A stretch of DNA of 64,000 nt from CAVUDO01 sp963740255 (GTDB lineage: Bacteria; Actinomycetota; Actinomycetes; Mycobacteriales; Cryptosporangiaceae): assembly GCA_963740255.1 (NCBI GenBank), contig CAVUDO010000006.1, positions 248,001 through 312,000 of the forward strand. Direction: 5' to 3'. Below the pieces are notes generated by a model, which saw only the letters and a program-made list of their open reading frames with translations, did not search any database and was not told the DNA's origin. This document shows positions 17,390-27,407 of the stretch, piece after piece; the stretch's first letter is position 1, and the number at the start of each line of letters is the position of its first letter. Position numbers and translations under genes: made by a program.

Positions 17390-19624
17390 CTATCGCGCGG
17401 CGCCCACCGGTTCGGGCAGCGCGGCCGGTTCCACGGCGGGCTCGCCCTCGCTCAGTCCGAACCGTTCGTGGAACCGGCGCAGCGGGCCGGGCGACCACCA
17501 CGCCGCCTTGCCGAGCATGCCCATCACCGCGGGCACCAGCAGCCCGCGGACGACCGTCGCGTCCATCAGGACGGCGAGCGCCAGTCCCAGCCCCAGCAGT
17601 TTGGAGTTGAGGATCTGCGACGTGCCGATGGCGGCCAGCACGATCGCCAGGATCGTGGCGGCCGCGGTGATCAGCCCGCCGGTGCGGGCCAGGCCGGTCA
17701 CCACCGCCGCCCTCGTGTCGCCGGTGCGGTCGTACTCCTCCTTCACCCGGGACAGCAGGAACACCCCGTAGTCCATCGACAGCCCGAACGCCACACAGAA
17801 CATCAGCACCGGCAGCGCGGTCTCGATGTAGCCCGTCGGCGTGAAGCCCAGCACGCCGCTGAGGTTGCCGTCCTGGAACACCCACACCGCGGCACCGAAC
17901 ATCGCGGTCAGGCTCAGTGCGTTGGTCAGGATCGCCTGGACCGCGAGCACGATGCTGCCCGTCATCAGGAACAGCAGCACCAGCGTCGCGCCGATGACGA
18001 TGCCGCCCGCATACCAGAGCCGGCTGCCGATCGCGTGCTGCGTGTCGACCTGGGCGGCCGCGCGTCCGGCCACCAGGGTGGGCACGGGCGAGGGCGCAGC
18101 CCGGATCGTCCGCACCAGGGCCAGGCTCTCCGCGGAGATGTCCTCGACGTCCGACACCACCGACAGGTAGCTCACGTCGCCGGCCGTGCGGGCGCCGTCC
18201 AACGGCGTCGCCGGCTGGGCGAGGCGCCCGGCGGCGTACGTGCCGACCGGGCTCTGCACCCGGACCACGCCGGGCAGGTCGGAGAGCCGTCGGGCGTAGT
18301 CGCCGAGCGCGTCCGCGCTGGCCGCGCGTCGGGTGACGATCTCGACGACGCCGGTCGCGCTGCCCTCGAAGCCGTCGCGGATCGCCTGTTGCACGACCCG
18401 TGACTCGGCGTTGGCGGGGAGTTGGCGGTCGTCGGCGGTGCCGAACTGGACGCCCAGGAACGGCAGTCCGAGCGCGACCAGCAACCCGACCGTGCCGAGC
18501 GCGAACAGCGGAGCCCGACGCATGACCAGGCTGCCCAACCGCCCCCAGCCGCGGCCCGGTTCGGCCGTGCGTCGGCGCGCGGCGGCGCGGCGGCCGAGCA
18601 GGCGTCGGACGTCGAGCGCGTCGACGCGGCGGCCCAGCAGCAGCAAGGCGGCCGGCAGCACCAGCAGGGCCGCGGCCGCGGCCAGCACCACCACCGAGAT
18701 CCCGGCGTAGGCGAACGACCGGAGGAAGTACAGCGGGAACACCAGCATCGCGGCCAGCGAGACGGCCACGGTCAGCGCCGAGAACAGCACCGTGCGTCCG
18801 GCCGTGCGCAGCGTGACGGCGATCGCGGCTCGTGGTTCGTGCCCCTTGGCCAGCTCCTCGCGGTACCGCCGCACCACGAACAGTGCGTAGTCGATGGCCA
18901 GGCCCAGGCTCAGCGCCGTGGTGAGGTTCTGGGCGAAGATCGACACGTCGGTGAACTCGGTGATCGCCCGCAGCGCGGCGTTGGTGCCGAGGATCGCGAT
19001 GATCCCCACCAGCAGCGGCAGCAGTGCGGCGACCACGCTGCCGAAGACGAACACCAGCACCAGCAGCGTGATCGGCAGCGCGATCAGCTCGGCCTTGAGG
19101 AGGTCTTCGGCGACCCGGTCCTGGGAGTCGGCGAAGATCGCCGTCTGGCCGCCGAGCCGGACGGTCAGGCCGTCGTGGGTGCCGCGGTACTCCGGCCGGA
19201 GCTGGTCGAGCGCCTTGCCGGCGGCCGTCTCGTCGCCCTCGATCCGGGCCAGGATGAGCGCCTCGTGCCCGTCGGTCGAGCGCAGCGAGGGGGACTTCGT
19301 CTGCCAGTACGAGGTGACGCCGACGATCGTGTCCTCGTCGGCCAGCCGCCTGGCCAGTGCCGCCCCGGCGGCGGCGACGGCCGGGTCGTCCACCGACGCG
19401 GACGAGCGGACGTGCAGCACGAGGTTGGGCCGCGCGCCGGGGAACTCCCGGTCGAGGACCTCCGCCGCCCGGGACGACTCGGAGGCGGGGTCGTTGGCGC
19501 CGCCGTTCTGCAGGCGGTCGCTCACGCCCGCGCCGGCGATCACGGACATCACCAGGAAGAACAGTGCCGCCACCAGCACCCCCCAGGGCCTGCGGGACAC
19601 GAGCCGGGCGATCAGGTCGAACAT
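17390..19624 (-). CDS. MMPL/RND-family membrane transporter
   Basis: About 744 residues starting MFDLIARLVSRRPW, preceded by an AGAGGTG ribosome-binding site. Topology is typical for actinobacterial MMPL proteins: one membrane segment, a large outside loop, five segments, a second outside loop, then five or six segments. The RND-type motif ALSLGLAIDYALFVVRRYREE lies near residue 235, and its counterpart FGLSMDYGVFLLSRVKEEYDR lies in the second half. Such pumps export lipids, dyes or antibiotics. The divergent MarR gene and the palindrome between them suggest it is de-repressed by a small ligand. Confidence 0.93.
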   Translation of the reverse strand: MFDLIARLVSRRPWGVLVAALFFLVMSVIAGAGVSDRLQNGGANDPASESSRAAEVLDREFPGARPNLVLHVRSSASVDDPAVAAAGAALARRLADEDTIVGVTSYWQTKSPSLRSTDGHEALILARIEGDETAAGKALDQLRPEYRGTHDGLTVRLGGQTAIFADSQDRVAEDLLKAELIALPITLLVLVFVFGSVVAALLPLLVGIIAILGTNAALRAITEFTDVSIFAQNLTTALSLGLAIDYALFVVRRYREELAKGHEPRAAIAVTLRTAGRTVLFSALTVAVSLAAMLVFPLYFLRSFAYAGISVVVLAAAAALLVLPAALLLLGRRVDALDVRRLLGRRAAARRRTAEPGRGWGRLGSLVMRRAPLFALGTVGLLVALGLPFLGVQFGTADDRQLPANAESRVVQQAIRDGFEGSATGVVEIVTRRAASADALGDYARRLSDLPGVVRVQSPVGTYAAGRLAQPATPLDGARTAGDVSYLSVVSDVEDISAESLALVRTIRAAPSPVPTLVAGRAAAQVDTQHAIGSRLWYAGGIVIGATLVLLFLMTGSIVLAVQAILTNALSLTAMFGAAVWVFQDGNLSGVLGFTPTGYIETALPVLMFCVAFGLSMDYGVFLLSRVKEEYDRTGDTRAAVVTGLARTGGLITAAATILAIVLAAIGTSQILNSKLLGLGLALAVLMDATVVRGLLVPAVMGMLGKAAWWSPGPLRRFHERFGLSEGEPAVEPAALPEPVGAAR

Positions 19625-19665
19625 CGGGGCACCTCTTCTGGTCAGCGGCGAGTCGGCCGGACGAG

Positions 19666-19692
19666 AATACGATCGGCTCAACCGATCGTATT
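19666..19692. promoter_or_regulatory. palindromic operator between MMPL and MarR genes
   Basis: A perfect inverted repeat has arms AATACGATCGG and CCGATCGTATT around CTCAA. A degenerate second copy follows at about 19699-19723 (TACGATC, then CCGATGGTCA), sharing TCAACCGAT. The spacing and position in the divergent promoter fit binding by the MarR-family dimer. Confidence 0.7.
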
Positions 19693-19760
19693 GAGAATCT
19701 ACGATCAGGTCAACCGATGGTCAAATGGCGAGATCGTACCCGGGTTGGTAGGCTCGGCCG

Positions 19761-20237
19761 ATGGACCAGGGGACGAACGCCGCGGGGGGCACCACTGGCA
19801 CGGCGCTGCCGGCCGACATCGCCCTCGGCTACCGCCTGGTCAAGCTCGGCGCGATGTTCACGGCCAAGGCCGACGAGGCGCTCCAGCCTCTCGGCCTCCG
19901 CGCCAAGCACTTCAACCTGATGGCGATCGTGGCCACCGACCAGTCGTTGTCCCAGCTGGAGCTGAGCCGGCGACTCGGCATCGATCCGAACGTCACGGTC
20001 GGCCTGATCGACGACCTGGAGCGTCTCCGGCTCGCCGAACGGCGGCGCAACGCCTCCGACCGGCGCCGGCACGTGATCGCGCTGACCACCGAGGGTGGCC
20101 GTGTCCTGGCCGAAGGAGTGGCCCGGCTGGCCGAGGTCGAGGCCGGAATTCTGGGATGTCTCACGCCGGAGGAGCGGACGGCGCTCGACACCGCGAGCAT
20201 CCGGCTCCTGGATTCCTCCGGCGACTGCAGCGGTTGA
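19761..20237 (+). CDS. MarR-family transcriptional regulator
   Basis: 158 residues. A winged helix-turn-helix spans roughly residues 50-110 (LSQLELSRRLGIDPNVTVGLIDDLERLRLAERRRN, then the wing ASDRRRHVIALT). It is divergent from the MMPL exporter with a perfect palindrome between them, the classic arrangement of a repressor controlling a pump and itself. The ligand cannot be told from sequence. Confidence 0.92.
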   Translation: MDQGTNAAGGTTGTALPADIALGYRLVKLGAMFTAKADEALQPLGLRAKHFNLMAIVATDQSLSQLELSRRLGIDPNVTVGLIDDLERLRLAERRRNASDRRRHVIALTTEGGRVLAEGVARLAEVEAGILGCLTPEERTALDTASIRLLDSSGDCSG

Positions 20238-20284
20238 GTAGGGCGGTAATTCGCGACGCTCGCTTTCCGCGATGAGGTTGGCGC

Positions 20285-20674
20285 TCACGCGTCCGGGAGG
20301 GGGCCGAAGAAGCCGGTGATCCGGGCCAGGCGGCCGTCGTCGCCGAGCAGGCCGACGTCGACGCCGGCCAACGCGACCGCCCCGTCTGGGCCGACCAGTT
20401 CCCAGGCGAAGCGGACAGCGTCGTGGTGGGTGTCGACGCCGCTGGCACGGCGGAAACGGTGGCCCGGGTAGTGGGCGTGCATGGCCTCGGCCATCTCACC
20501 GATGCCCCGGTGCCCACGACCCTCCAGCGGTGGGTCGACGAGGTGGCCGTCGACGACCCAGGCTCGGGCGATCAGCGCGTCCCGGGCGTCGGCGTCGGTC
20601 TCGTTCCAGGCCGCGAGGTAGGTGTCGACCGTGTGGGTGATGTCGGTGATCTCGGGAGAGGCGGCGCCGCTCAT
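20285..20674 (-). CDS. SnoaL-like / NTF2-fold protein
   Basis: 129 residues with the cone-shaped NTF2-like fold: a long first helix (ITHTVDTYLAAWNETDADARDALIARAW), VDPPLEGRGHRGIGEMAEAM, then beta strands around FRRASGVDTHHDAVRFAWEL. Members are small isomerases, hydrolases or ligand-binding proteins, often of unknown substrate. It shares orientation with the regulator upstream and may be its target. Confidence 0.8.
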   Translation of the reverse strand: MSGAASPEITDITHTVDTYLAAWNETDADARDALIARAWVVDGHLVDPPLEGRGHRGIGEMAEAMHAHYPGHRFRRASGVDTHHDAVRFAWELVGPDGAVALAGVDVGLLGDDGRLARITGFFGPLPDA

Positions 20675-20753
20675 CCTTGGCTCCTCGTGCCGCCCGGTCC
20701 TGGGTATCGGCCGGGACGGGATCGAGAGTGGGCCCGATCGGTACCCGCGTCGA

Positions 20754-21650
20754 TTACGTCGGAGGTAGCCCTGGCCGGTCCGGCGGCGCGGCCGGACCGG
20801 GGTCGCCGGCCCGGTCGGCCCCGCGGGAGAACAGCGCGGCGGTCTCGGCGTCGGCGGGGAAGAACGACTCGATGGTCAGCTCGGACACGGTGATGTCCAG
20901 GGCGGTGCCGAACGTGGTGACCATGCTGAGGAAGCGGAGTTCGCGGCCATCGTGCCGGAGCCGGAGCGGGACGACCAGGTCGTGCGGGGCCGAGGGCGGC
21001 GTACGCGGGAGCGCCTCGGGATGGTCGTAGCGGTAGCCTCGCAACTCGCGGAGGAGCGCGGCCAGCTCGGAGTCCGCGGTGAGTTCCACGTCGCGCTCGA
21101 GCCGTTGCAGCAGGTGCGCGCGCCACTGCCGCAGGTTCACGATCCGGGGCGCCATCCCGTCCGGGTGCAGGCTCAGGCGCAGCACGTTGACCGGCGGGAC
21201 GAGGAGTTCGGGCGCCAGCGCATCGGTCAGCAGGGCGACACCGGAGTTGGCGTCGACCAGGTTCCACCACCGGTCCACCACCACCGTCGGGTACGGCTCG
21301 TGTCCGGCCAGCACCTGCCGCACCGCCTCGCCGATGGCGGCCAGCCGCGGCGAACCCATTCCGGTCTCGGCGAACACCGGGGCGTACCCCGCGGCCAGCA
21401 GCAGCCGGTTGCGCTCGCGCAGCGGTACGGCGAGGTGCTCGGCCAGGTGCATCACCATCTCGCGGCTGGGCGAGGTCCGCCCGGTCTCCACGAAGCTCAG
21501 GTGGCGGGTCGAAACCTCGGCCCGGGACGCGAGTTCGAGCTGGCTCAGGCGCCGCCGCTGCCGCCAGTCGCGCAGCAGTTCGCCAGCGGTCAGCCGGGTG
21601 CCACTGGGGCCGGACGCCGCGGGCGGTTCGGCCGGACTGGTCACGCTCAC
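20754..21650 (-). CDS. XRE-family regulator with MmyB-like ligand domain
   Basis: 298 residues. The helix-turn-helix at about residues 22-80 contains LSQLELASRAEVSTRHLSFVETGRTSPS. It is followed by the MmyB-like PAS domain (PTVVVDRWWNLVDAN; VNVLRLSLHPDGM; FFPADAETAALF) found in many actinobacterial regulators and thought to bind small hydrophobic ligands. A second homologue occurs at 58.8 kb. It is divergent from the small membrane protein at 21.7 kb, which it may control. Confidence 0.88.
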   Translation of the reverse strand: MSVTSPAEPPAASGPSGTRLTAGELLRDWRQRRRLSQLELASRAEVSTRHLSFVETGRTSPSREMVMHLAEHLAVPLRERNRLLLAAGYAPVFAETGMGSPRLAAIGEAVRQVLAGHEPYPTVVVDRWWNLVDANSGVALLTDALAPELLVPPVNVLRLSLHPDGMAPRIVNLRQWRAHLLQRLERDVELTADSELAALLRELRGYRYDHPEALPRTPPSAPHDLVVPLRLRHDGRELRFLSMVTTFGTALDITVSELTIESFFPADAETAALFSRGADRAGDPGPAAPPDRPGLPPT

Positions 21651-21736
21651 ACGCTAGACGGTGGCCCCGCCCGGGGCGGGACACGATTACCTGCTGGGTA
21701 ATCGACGCGCACACCGGGCGCCGGCACAGTCGCGGC

Positions 21737-22162
21737 ATGACAACTTCCCGCATCCGTGACCTCGGCCGGGCCGACCTGCTCCGGACCGCGCTCCTCCTCG
21801 ATGCCGCCGTGACCGGTCTCAACGGCGCGGCCTACCTGCTCGGTGCCGCCCTGCTGGACGACCTGCTGGGCCTGCCGGCCGGTCCGCTCCGCGGGGTCGG
21901 CGTGTTTCTCCTGGTCTTCGCCGCGGCGGTCGGCTTCCTCGGCACGCGGCAGCCCGTTCCGCGCGGCGCCGCCTGGGCCGTCGTCGCGGTCAACGCGGCG
22001 TGGGTGGTGGACAGCCTCGCCACGGCCGCGCTCGGCTGGGGCTCGCCCACCGCCGTGGGGACGGTGTGGATCGTCCTGCAGGCCCTCGTGGTCGGCGGCT
22101 TCGCGATCCTGCAGGCCACCGCGCTGCGGCGACTGGCCGCTTCCCCCGCAGGCCGCGCGTGA
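21737..22162 (+). CDS. small four-helix membrane protein
   Basis: 141 residues with four hydrophobic segments (LLRTALLLDAAVTGLNGAAYLLG; GVFLLVFAAAVGFLG; AAWAVVAVNAAWVVDSLAT; VGTVWIVLQALVVGGFAILQ). This resembles the uncharacterised actinobacterial proteins often found beside XRE/MmyB regulators. No catalytic residues are visible. It begins 87 bp from the divergent regulator and abuts the convergent EamA gene. Confidence 0.75.
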   Translation: MTTSRIRDLGRADLLRTALLLDAAVTGLNGAAYLLGAALLDDLLGLPAGPLRGVGVFLLVFAAAVGFLGTRQPVPRGAAWAVVAVNAAWVVDSLATAALGWGSPTAVGTVWIVLQALVVGGFAILQATALRRLAASPAGRA

Positions 22163-23179
22163 TCAGTCGTGTTCCGACCCGGCGGCGACGGCCGCCGGCT
22201 CGGTGCCGGCCTGCGGGCCGGCGGCGCACTCCACGGCCTCCGCGGCCCGACGCCGGCGGCCGTGCCGGCCCTCGGCGGTGACCACCACGGCCACCGCGGC
22301 GACGATCACCCCGCCGCCGATCAGCACGGCCGGCCCGACGTGCTCGTCCAGGATGAGGGCACCGAGCAGCACGGCGAGCACCGGGTTGACGTAGGCATAG
22401 GTCGACACGGTGCTCACCGGGAGTTTGCCGAGCACCCAGACATACGCCGTGTACGCGATCAGCGAGCCGGCCACCAGCAGGTACGCCAACGCGAACGCGG
22501 AGCGGGCCGACACGTCCTGCACGGCGAACCCCCGCAGCTCGCCCACGGCAAACCCGGCCAGGCCGATCGCCGCACCGCCGGCCAGCATGCCGATCACGCT
22601 GGCGAAGAAGGGGTTGGCCGGCATCGGCCGCCGGGAGGCCAGCAGCGAGCCGGCGGCCCACGACAGCGCGGCGCCGACCACGAGCAGCCCGTGCCAGGTG
22701 TCGCCGGAGAACCCGCCGGTGGGGAGCAGCAGCACCGCGACCCCGACGAAGCCGAGCAGGATGCCCACCACCGTCGCGCGGCCGGGCCGGTCGCCGAACA
22801 CCGCCCGGAGCAGCACGATCCACAGTGGCGTCATCGAGACCAGCAGCGCCGCCAGGCCCGAGGAGATCCGCTGCTCGGCCACCACCACCATCGCGTTGCC
22901 GCCGAGCAGGAGCAGCACCCCGCTGGTCGCCGCCGTCGCGAACTGCGCGCGGGTGGCCCGCAGCGCGGACGGCCGCACCACCGCGAGCACCGTCAGCAGC
23001 ACCAGGCCGGCCCCGAGGAACCGGGCGGCCGAACTGAGCAGCGGCGGCATCGTCTCGATCGAGATCTTGATCGCCAGGTAGGTCGAGCCCCAGACGACGT
23101 AGACGATGCCCAGCGCGCCCCAGGCGGCGAGACCGGATCGGCCCCCTGGCTGGCGGGCTTCCTCGGCGCGGGTGGTCAC
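22163..23179 (-). CDS. EamA/DMT-family transporter
   Basis: 338 residues, ten predicted membrane helices in two EamA repeats. The first repeat starts WGALGIVYVVWGSTYLAIKISIETMPPLLSSAARF, the family's usual opening; the second has YAYVNPVLAVLLGALILDEHVG. It most resembles YedA-like drug/metabolite exporters. The C-terminus is Ala/Arg-rich and cytoplasmic. The substrate is unknown. Confidence 0.9.
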   Translation of the reverse strand: MTTRAEEARQPGGRSGLAAWGALGIVYVVWGSTYLAIKISIETMPPLLSSAARFLGAGLVLLTVLAVVRPSALRATRAQFATAATSGVLLLLGGNAMVVVAEQRISSGLAALLVSMTPLWIVLLRAVFGDRPGRATVVGILLGFVGVAVLLLPTGGFSGDTWHGLLVVGAALSWAAGSLLASRRPMPANPFFASVIGMLAGGAAIGLAGFAVGELRGFAVQDVSARSAFALAYLLVAGSLIAYTAYVWVLGKLPVSTVSTYAYVNPVLAVLLGALILDEHVGPAVLIGGGVIVAAVAVVVTAEGRHGRRRRAAEAVECAAGPQAGTEPAAVAAGSEHD

Positions 23180-23422
23180 ACACTCACGGTAACAACGCCC
23201 TGAGGCGCGGCCACCGTGACGCCGAGCACACCCCAGCGGCAGGGCCGGCGTCCTGAACCTTTCCTCAGGTCCGTTGAACCAAAGCGTCCGGGTCGCACGT
23301 GCAAGGGACTACAGCACCTGTCGCATTGGACTGGCTTCGCCCGGGAGCCCCCATCGCGCCCGCCCGTTCGGGGCCGGTCGCTCCTTCCGGGCGAGCGCCA
23401 CCGATCGGAGGGACCTACCGCG

Positions 23423-25163
23423 ATGTACTCAGGGCCGATCGAGCAGGCGGGTTCGACCGCCACCCTCGCGACCGTCCGTCGTCAGGCACCCCCGCCGCCG
23501 ACCGCCACCCGGACGCCGTGGTCCACGCCGCTGCTGGACGCGCTGTCCGAGTCCGACCGGGCGCTGTTCCGGCGGTTCGGCCAGGGCCCGGCGGTTCCGG
23601 TCGCGGACCCGTTCGTCCACCACGCCTTCGAGCGGCACGCCGCGGCGAATCCCGGCGCCGTGGCCGCCGAGCATCTCGGCCGGACGATCAGCTACGGCGA
23701 ACTGGACCGCCAGGCCAACCGGCTGGCCGCACGACTCGCCGAGGCCGGCGTCCGTCCCGGTGACCACGTCGCGCTGTTCGTCCGGCGGTCGATCCCGATG
23801 CTGGTCGGGATCCTCGCGACGCTGAAGGCCGGCGCGGCGTACGTGCCGCAGGACGTGGGCGTGGCCCCGGCGGCGCAGCTCCGGCACGTGATCGCGACGG
23901 CGTCGACCCGGGTGATCCTGACGCTGTCCGGTTCCGCCGACCTGGTGCCGGTGCCCGACGGCCACACCCTGATCGCCGTCGACGCGGTGATGGCCGAGCC
24001 GTTCGACGCCGCGTACGGGACGTTCCGGCCCGACCGTCCCGTCGGCCGCGACGACGGGTGCTACGTGCTGTTCACCTCCGGCACCACCGGCCGGCCCAAC
24101 GGGGTCACGGTGACCCACCGCAACGTCTGCAACATCCTGCTCACCGCGCCGGGCGGCCTCGGCATGCGTCCGGGCTGGCGGGTGGGCCAGATCCTCAACA
24201 TCGCGTTCGACATGGCCGCCTGGGAGATCCTCGGCTGCCTCAGCCACGGCGCCACGCTGGTGCTCCGCGGCCGGGACATCGGCGAGACCGTCCGGCGGGT
24301 GGACGTCGTGATCGCGACGCCGACCGTGCTGAGCCGCCTCGACGCCGACCGGTGCGGCCGGGTGAAGGTGGCGGCCGTCGCGGGGGAGCCGTGCCCGCGC
24401 CCGCTGGCCGACCGGTGGGCCCGCATCTGCACGTTCTACAACTCCTGCGGGCCGACCGAGACGACCATCGTCAACACCATGCAGCGGCACGACCCCGCGG
24501 CCGCCGTGCTCACGATCGGCCGCCCGACACCCAACAACACCGTGTACGTGCTGGACGAGCACGGTCTGCCCGTGCGCCATCGGCGAGACCGGCGAGATGT
24601 GGGCCGGCGGCGACTGCGTGTCGGCCGGCTACCTCGGCAACGCCGCCCTCAACGCCGAGCGCTACGCCCCCGACCCGTTCCTGGGCGGCGGCCGGCTGAT
24701 GTTCCGGACCCGTGACCTGGGGCGGTGGACGCCGGACGGCGAGCTGGAGCATCTGGGCCGCACCGACGACCAGGTCAAGATCCGCGGGTTCCGGGTGGAG
24801 CTGGACTCCGTGTCCGCCGTGCTGGAGTCCGTGCCCGGCTGCCGGCGGGCCGTCACGCTGAAGCTGGACGACCAGCAGCCTGGTGTCGTTCGTCTCGCCC
24901 GGCCACGGTCGATCCGGACGCCGCGACGGAGGCGGTGGCCTCGGCCCTGCCGTACTACTGCACGCCCGTCGGCCGTGTATGCGCTGCCCGCCCTGCCCGA
25001 GACGAGCCGCGGGAAGGTCGACAAGGCGGCCCTGCTGCCGCCTCGCCGCTCGAACGGGATGCCGTCATGCCGGCTGCGCGACGACGGCGGGGGGCCGGAC
25101 TCGGCGCACGCCGCGGTCGGGCGGGACGCCGTCGGGCGCGTGGCGAACGAGGTCGCGGCATGA
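23423..25163 (+). CDS. stand-alone adenylation (AMP-binding) protein, several frame breaks
   Basis: About 580 residues if joined. All core motifs of an NRPS-type adenylation domain are readable: TSGTTGRPNG (A3), SCGPTETT (A5), FRTRDLGRW (A7), GRTDDQVKIRGFRVEL (A8) and the catalytic-lysine region LPETSRGKVDKAAL (A10). It would activate a carboxylic or amino acid as an adenylate. No carrier, condensation or thioesterase domain follows. The frame changes near 24580, 24883, 24900 and 24970, each time without meeting a stop. The ATG at 23423 follows GGAGGG at 11 nt. The stop overlaps the next start (ATGA), so product and handler are co-translated. Confidence 0.82.
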
Positions 25164-26514
25164 CCCAGACGCTGATCGAACCGACTGTCCGGGCGGTACC
25201 GGCGCCGGCTCAGGTCGTGCTGCCCCCGGAGACGGCCGGGTTGCGGCGGCTGTTCAAGCACCCGCGCCTGATGCACCACAACCGGCTCGCCGCGTCCGTG
25301 CTGGCCGCGAACCTGGTGCTGCTCGGCTTCGCCGTGAACGGCGGGTGGTGGTCGACCGGCGGCGTGGCCCTCGGGGCGGTCGCGAACGCCGCGCTGGCGA
25401 ACTTCGCGCTGGCGATCCTGATCCGGCAGCAGTACGTCGTCAACCTGCTGTTCTGGCTGGCCACCCGGGCGCCGACGCACTGGCCGCTGAAGGTCCGCTG
25501 GACGCTGGCGAAGGTGTACCACTTCGGCGGGCTGCACGTCGGCGGCGCGGTGGCCGGGACGCTGTGGTTCCTCGTGCTGGTCGGTTCGCTGACCTATCAG
25601 GCGGCGCGTGGGCTGGCCGGGCGTGTCGGCCGCGACGCTCGTCGTGTCGTACGCGCTGGTGGCGCTGCTCGTCGGCATGGTGTGCGATGGCGAGGCCGTC
25701 GTTCCGGGCCCGCCGGCACGACCTGTTCGAGAGGTCGCACCGGTTCGGCGGCTGGACGGCGCTGGTGCTGTTCTGGGCGCAGACCGTGCTGGCCGTCGCT
25801 CGACCAGGGCGGCTCGGTGCCGACCGCTCCGGGCGTGTGGGTGCTGGCCGTGCTCACCGTGAGCATCGCGCTGCCGTGGCTGCGGCTGCGCCGGGTGCCG
25901 GTCGTCATCGAACGGCCGTCCCCGCACGCCGCGCTGGTCCACTTCGACCACGGCGTGACGCCGTTCGCCGGGTCGTCCACCGCGATCAGCCGCAGCCCGC
26001 TGAAGGAGTGGCACTCGTTCGCCAACGTGCCCGGCGCCGGGCCGCCCGGGCTTCCGGCTCACCATCTCCCGGGCCGGGGACTGGACCGGCTCGTTCATCG
26101 ACGACGCGCCGTCGCACGTGTGGGTCAAGGGCATCACCACCGCGGGCGTGGCCAACATCGAGACGCTGTTCACCAAGGTCGTGTACGTCGCCACCGGCAG
26201 CGGCATCGGGCCGGTGCTGCCGCACCTGCTGGCCGAGCAGGTGCCCGTCGCGGCTGGTGTGGGCGACCCGGAATCCGCGGGCGACGTACGGCGACGCGCT
26301 GGTCGAGGAGATCCTGGCCGTCCAGCCGGACGCGACCATCTGGGACACCTCCGCGCACGGCAAGCCCGACATGGTCGCGATGGCCTACGCCGCCTACGCC
26401 GACTTCGGGGCCGAGGCGGTCATCTGCATCTCGAACAAGAAGCTCACCTGGCAGGTGGTGCACGGGCTGGAACGCCGCGGCATCCCTGCCTACGGCGCGA
26501 TCTGGGACTCCTGA
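25160..26514 (+). CDS. membrane flavoprotein-like oxidoreductase (ferredoxin-reductase C-terminus; TmpA-like), several frame breaks
   Basis: About 450 residues when joined. The N-terminal half has five or so membrane segments (ASVLAANLVLLGFAVNGGW; LALAILIRQQYVVNLLFWLA; GVSAATLVVSYALVALLVGM; WTALVLFWAQTVLAVA; VWVLAVLTVSIALPWL). The C-terminal half is reductase-like, with the flavin-side WHSFANVPG and the nucleotide loop ATGSGIGPVLP. It ends in a segment typical of this family (AVICISNKKLT; RGIPAYGAIWDS). Fungal TmpA/TmpB proteins combine the same parts, and TmpB also carries an adenylation domain. I recognise that likeness from memory only. Frame changes occur near 25615, 25690, 25800, 26050 and 26265. 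Confidence 0.7.
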
Positions 26515-27312
26515 TGGGACTGCACTCCGGCGTGGAGAGGCGAGACGTGAACCTGAGGATCGAGCGGGACGACCGGGTGGTCACCGTGCGGCTGCACCGT
26601 CCGGAGGTGCTCAACGCGCTCAGCACGGCGTTGCTGGACGATCTGGTCGACGCGCTGCGGCCGCTCGACCGCGACCCGGGCGTCGGCTGCTTCGTGATCA
26701 CCGGCTCGGACCGGGTGTTCGCCGCCGGGGCCGACATCCGGGAGATGGCGCCGAAGTCGTCCGGGGAGATGTTCGCGGAGGACTACTTCGCCGGCTGGGA
26801 CGCCTTCGCCGCGCTGCGCACCCCCAAGATCGCCGCGGTGGCCGGCTACGCGCTCGGCGGCGGCTGCGAGCTGGCGATGATGTGCGACTTCATCCTGGCG
26901 GCCGACACCGCGAAGTTCGGCCAGCCGGAGATCAAGCTCGGTGTGATCCCCGGCATCGGCGGCACCCAGCGGCTGACCCGGCTGGTGGGGAAGGCCAAGG
27001 CGATGGAACTGATCCTCACCGGCCGGCTGATGGGTGCCGAGGAGGCCGAGCGGTCCGGCCTGGTGGCCAGGGTGGTGCCGGCCGACCGGCTGCCAGGCGG
27101 AGGCCGCGGAGGTCGCCGCGACGATCGCGTCGTACAGCAAGCCGGCCACGATGGTGGCCCGCGAGGCGGTCGAACGGGCGCTGGAGGTCGGCCTGACCGA
27201 GGGCGTGCTGTTCGAGCGGCGCACGTTCCACGCCTTGTTCGCCACCGACGACCAGACCGAGGGCATGCAGGCGTTCCTGGAGAAGCGCCCCCCGCATTTC
27301 ACCGGCCGGTAG
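26514..27312 (+). CDS. enoyl-CoA hydratase/isomerase (crotonase) family protein, frame break
   Basis: About 265 residues, the standard crotonase length. The oxyanion-hole segments are GADIREMAPKSSG and GYALGGGCELAMMCDF. Both catalytic glutamates of hydratases appear to be present: the one in GGGCELAM and the one in FGQPEIKLGVIPG. The ATG shares its A with the preceding TGA, so it is coupled to the membrane oxidoreductase gene. A frame change near 27095 joins ARVVPADRL to the helical C-terminus VAATIASYSKPATMVAREAVERAL. It is the third and last gene of the adenylation operon, suggesting a CoA-ester or adenylated-acid substrate. Confidence 0.85.
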
Positions 27313-27407
27313 TCCTCCAGACCCGACTCGGTGAGCAGCACCAGGCCGGCGGGCGGGGAACCCGCTGGACAAGGGCCGGAACCCCGCCGGGAGCCGGGTC
27401 GCCCCGG

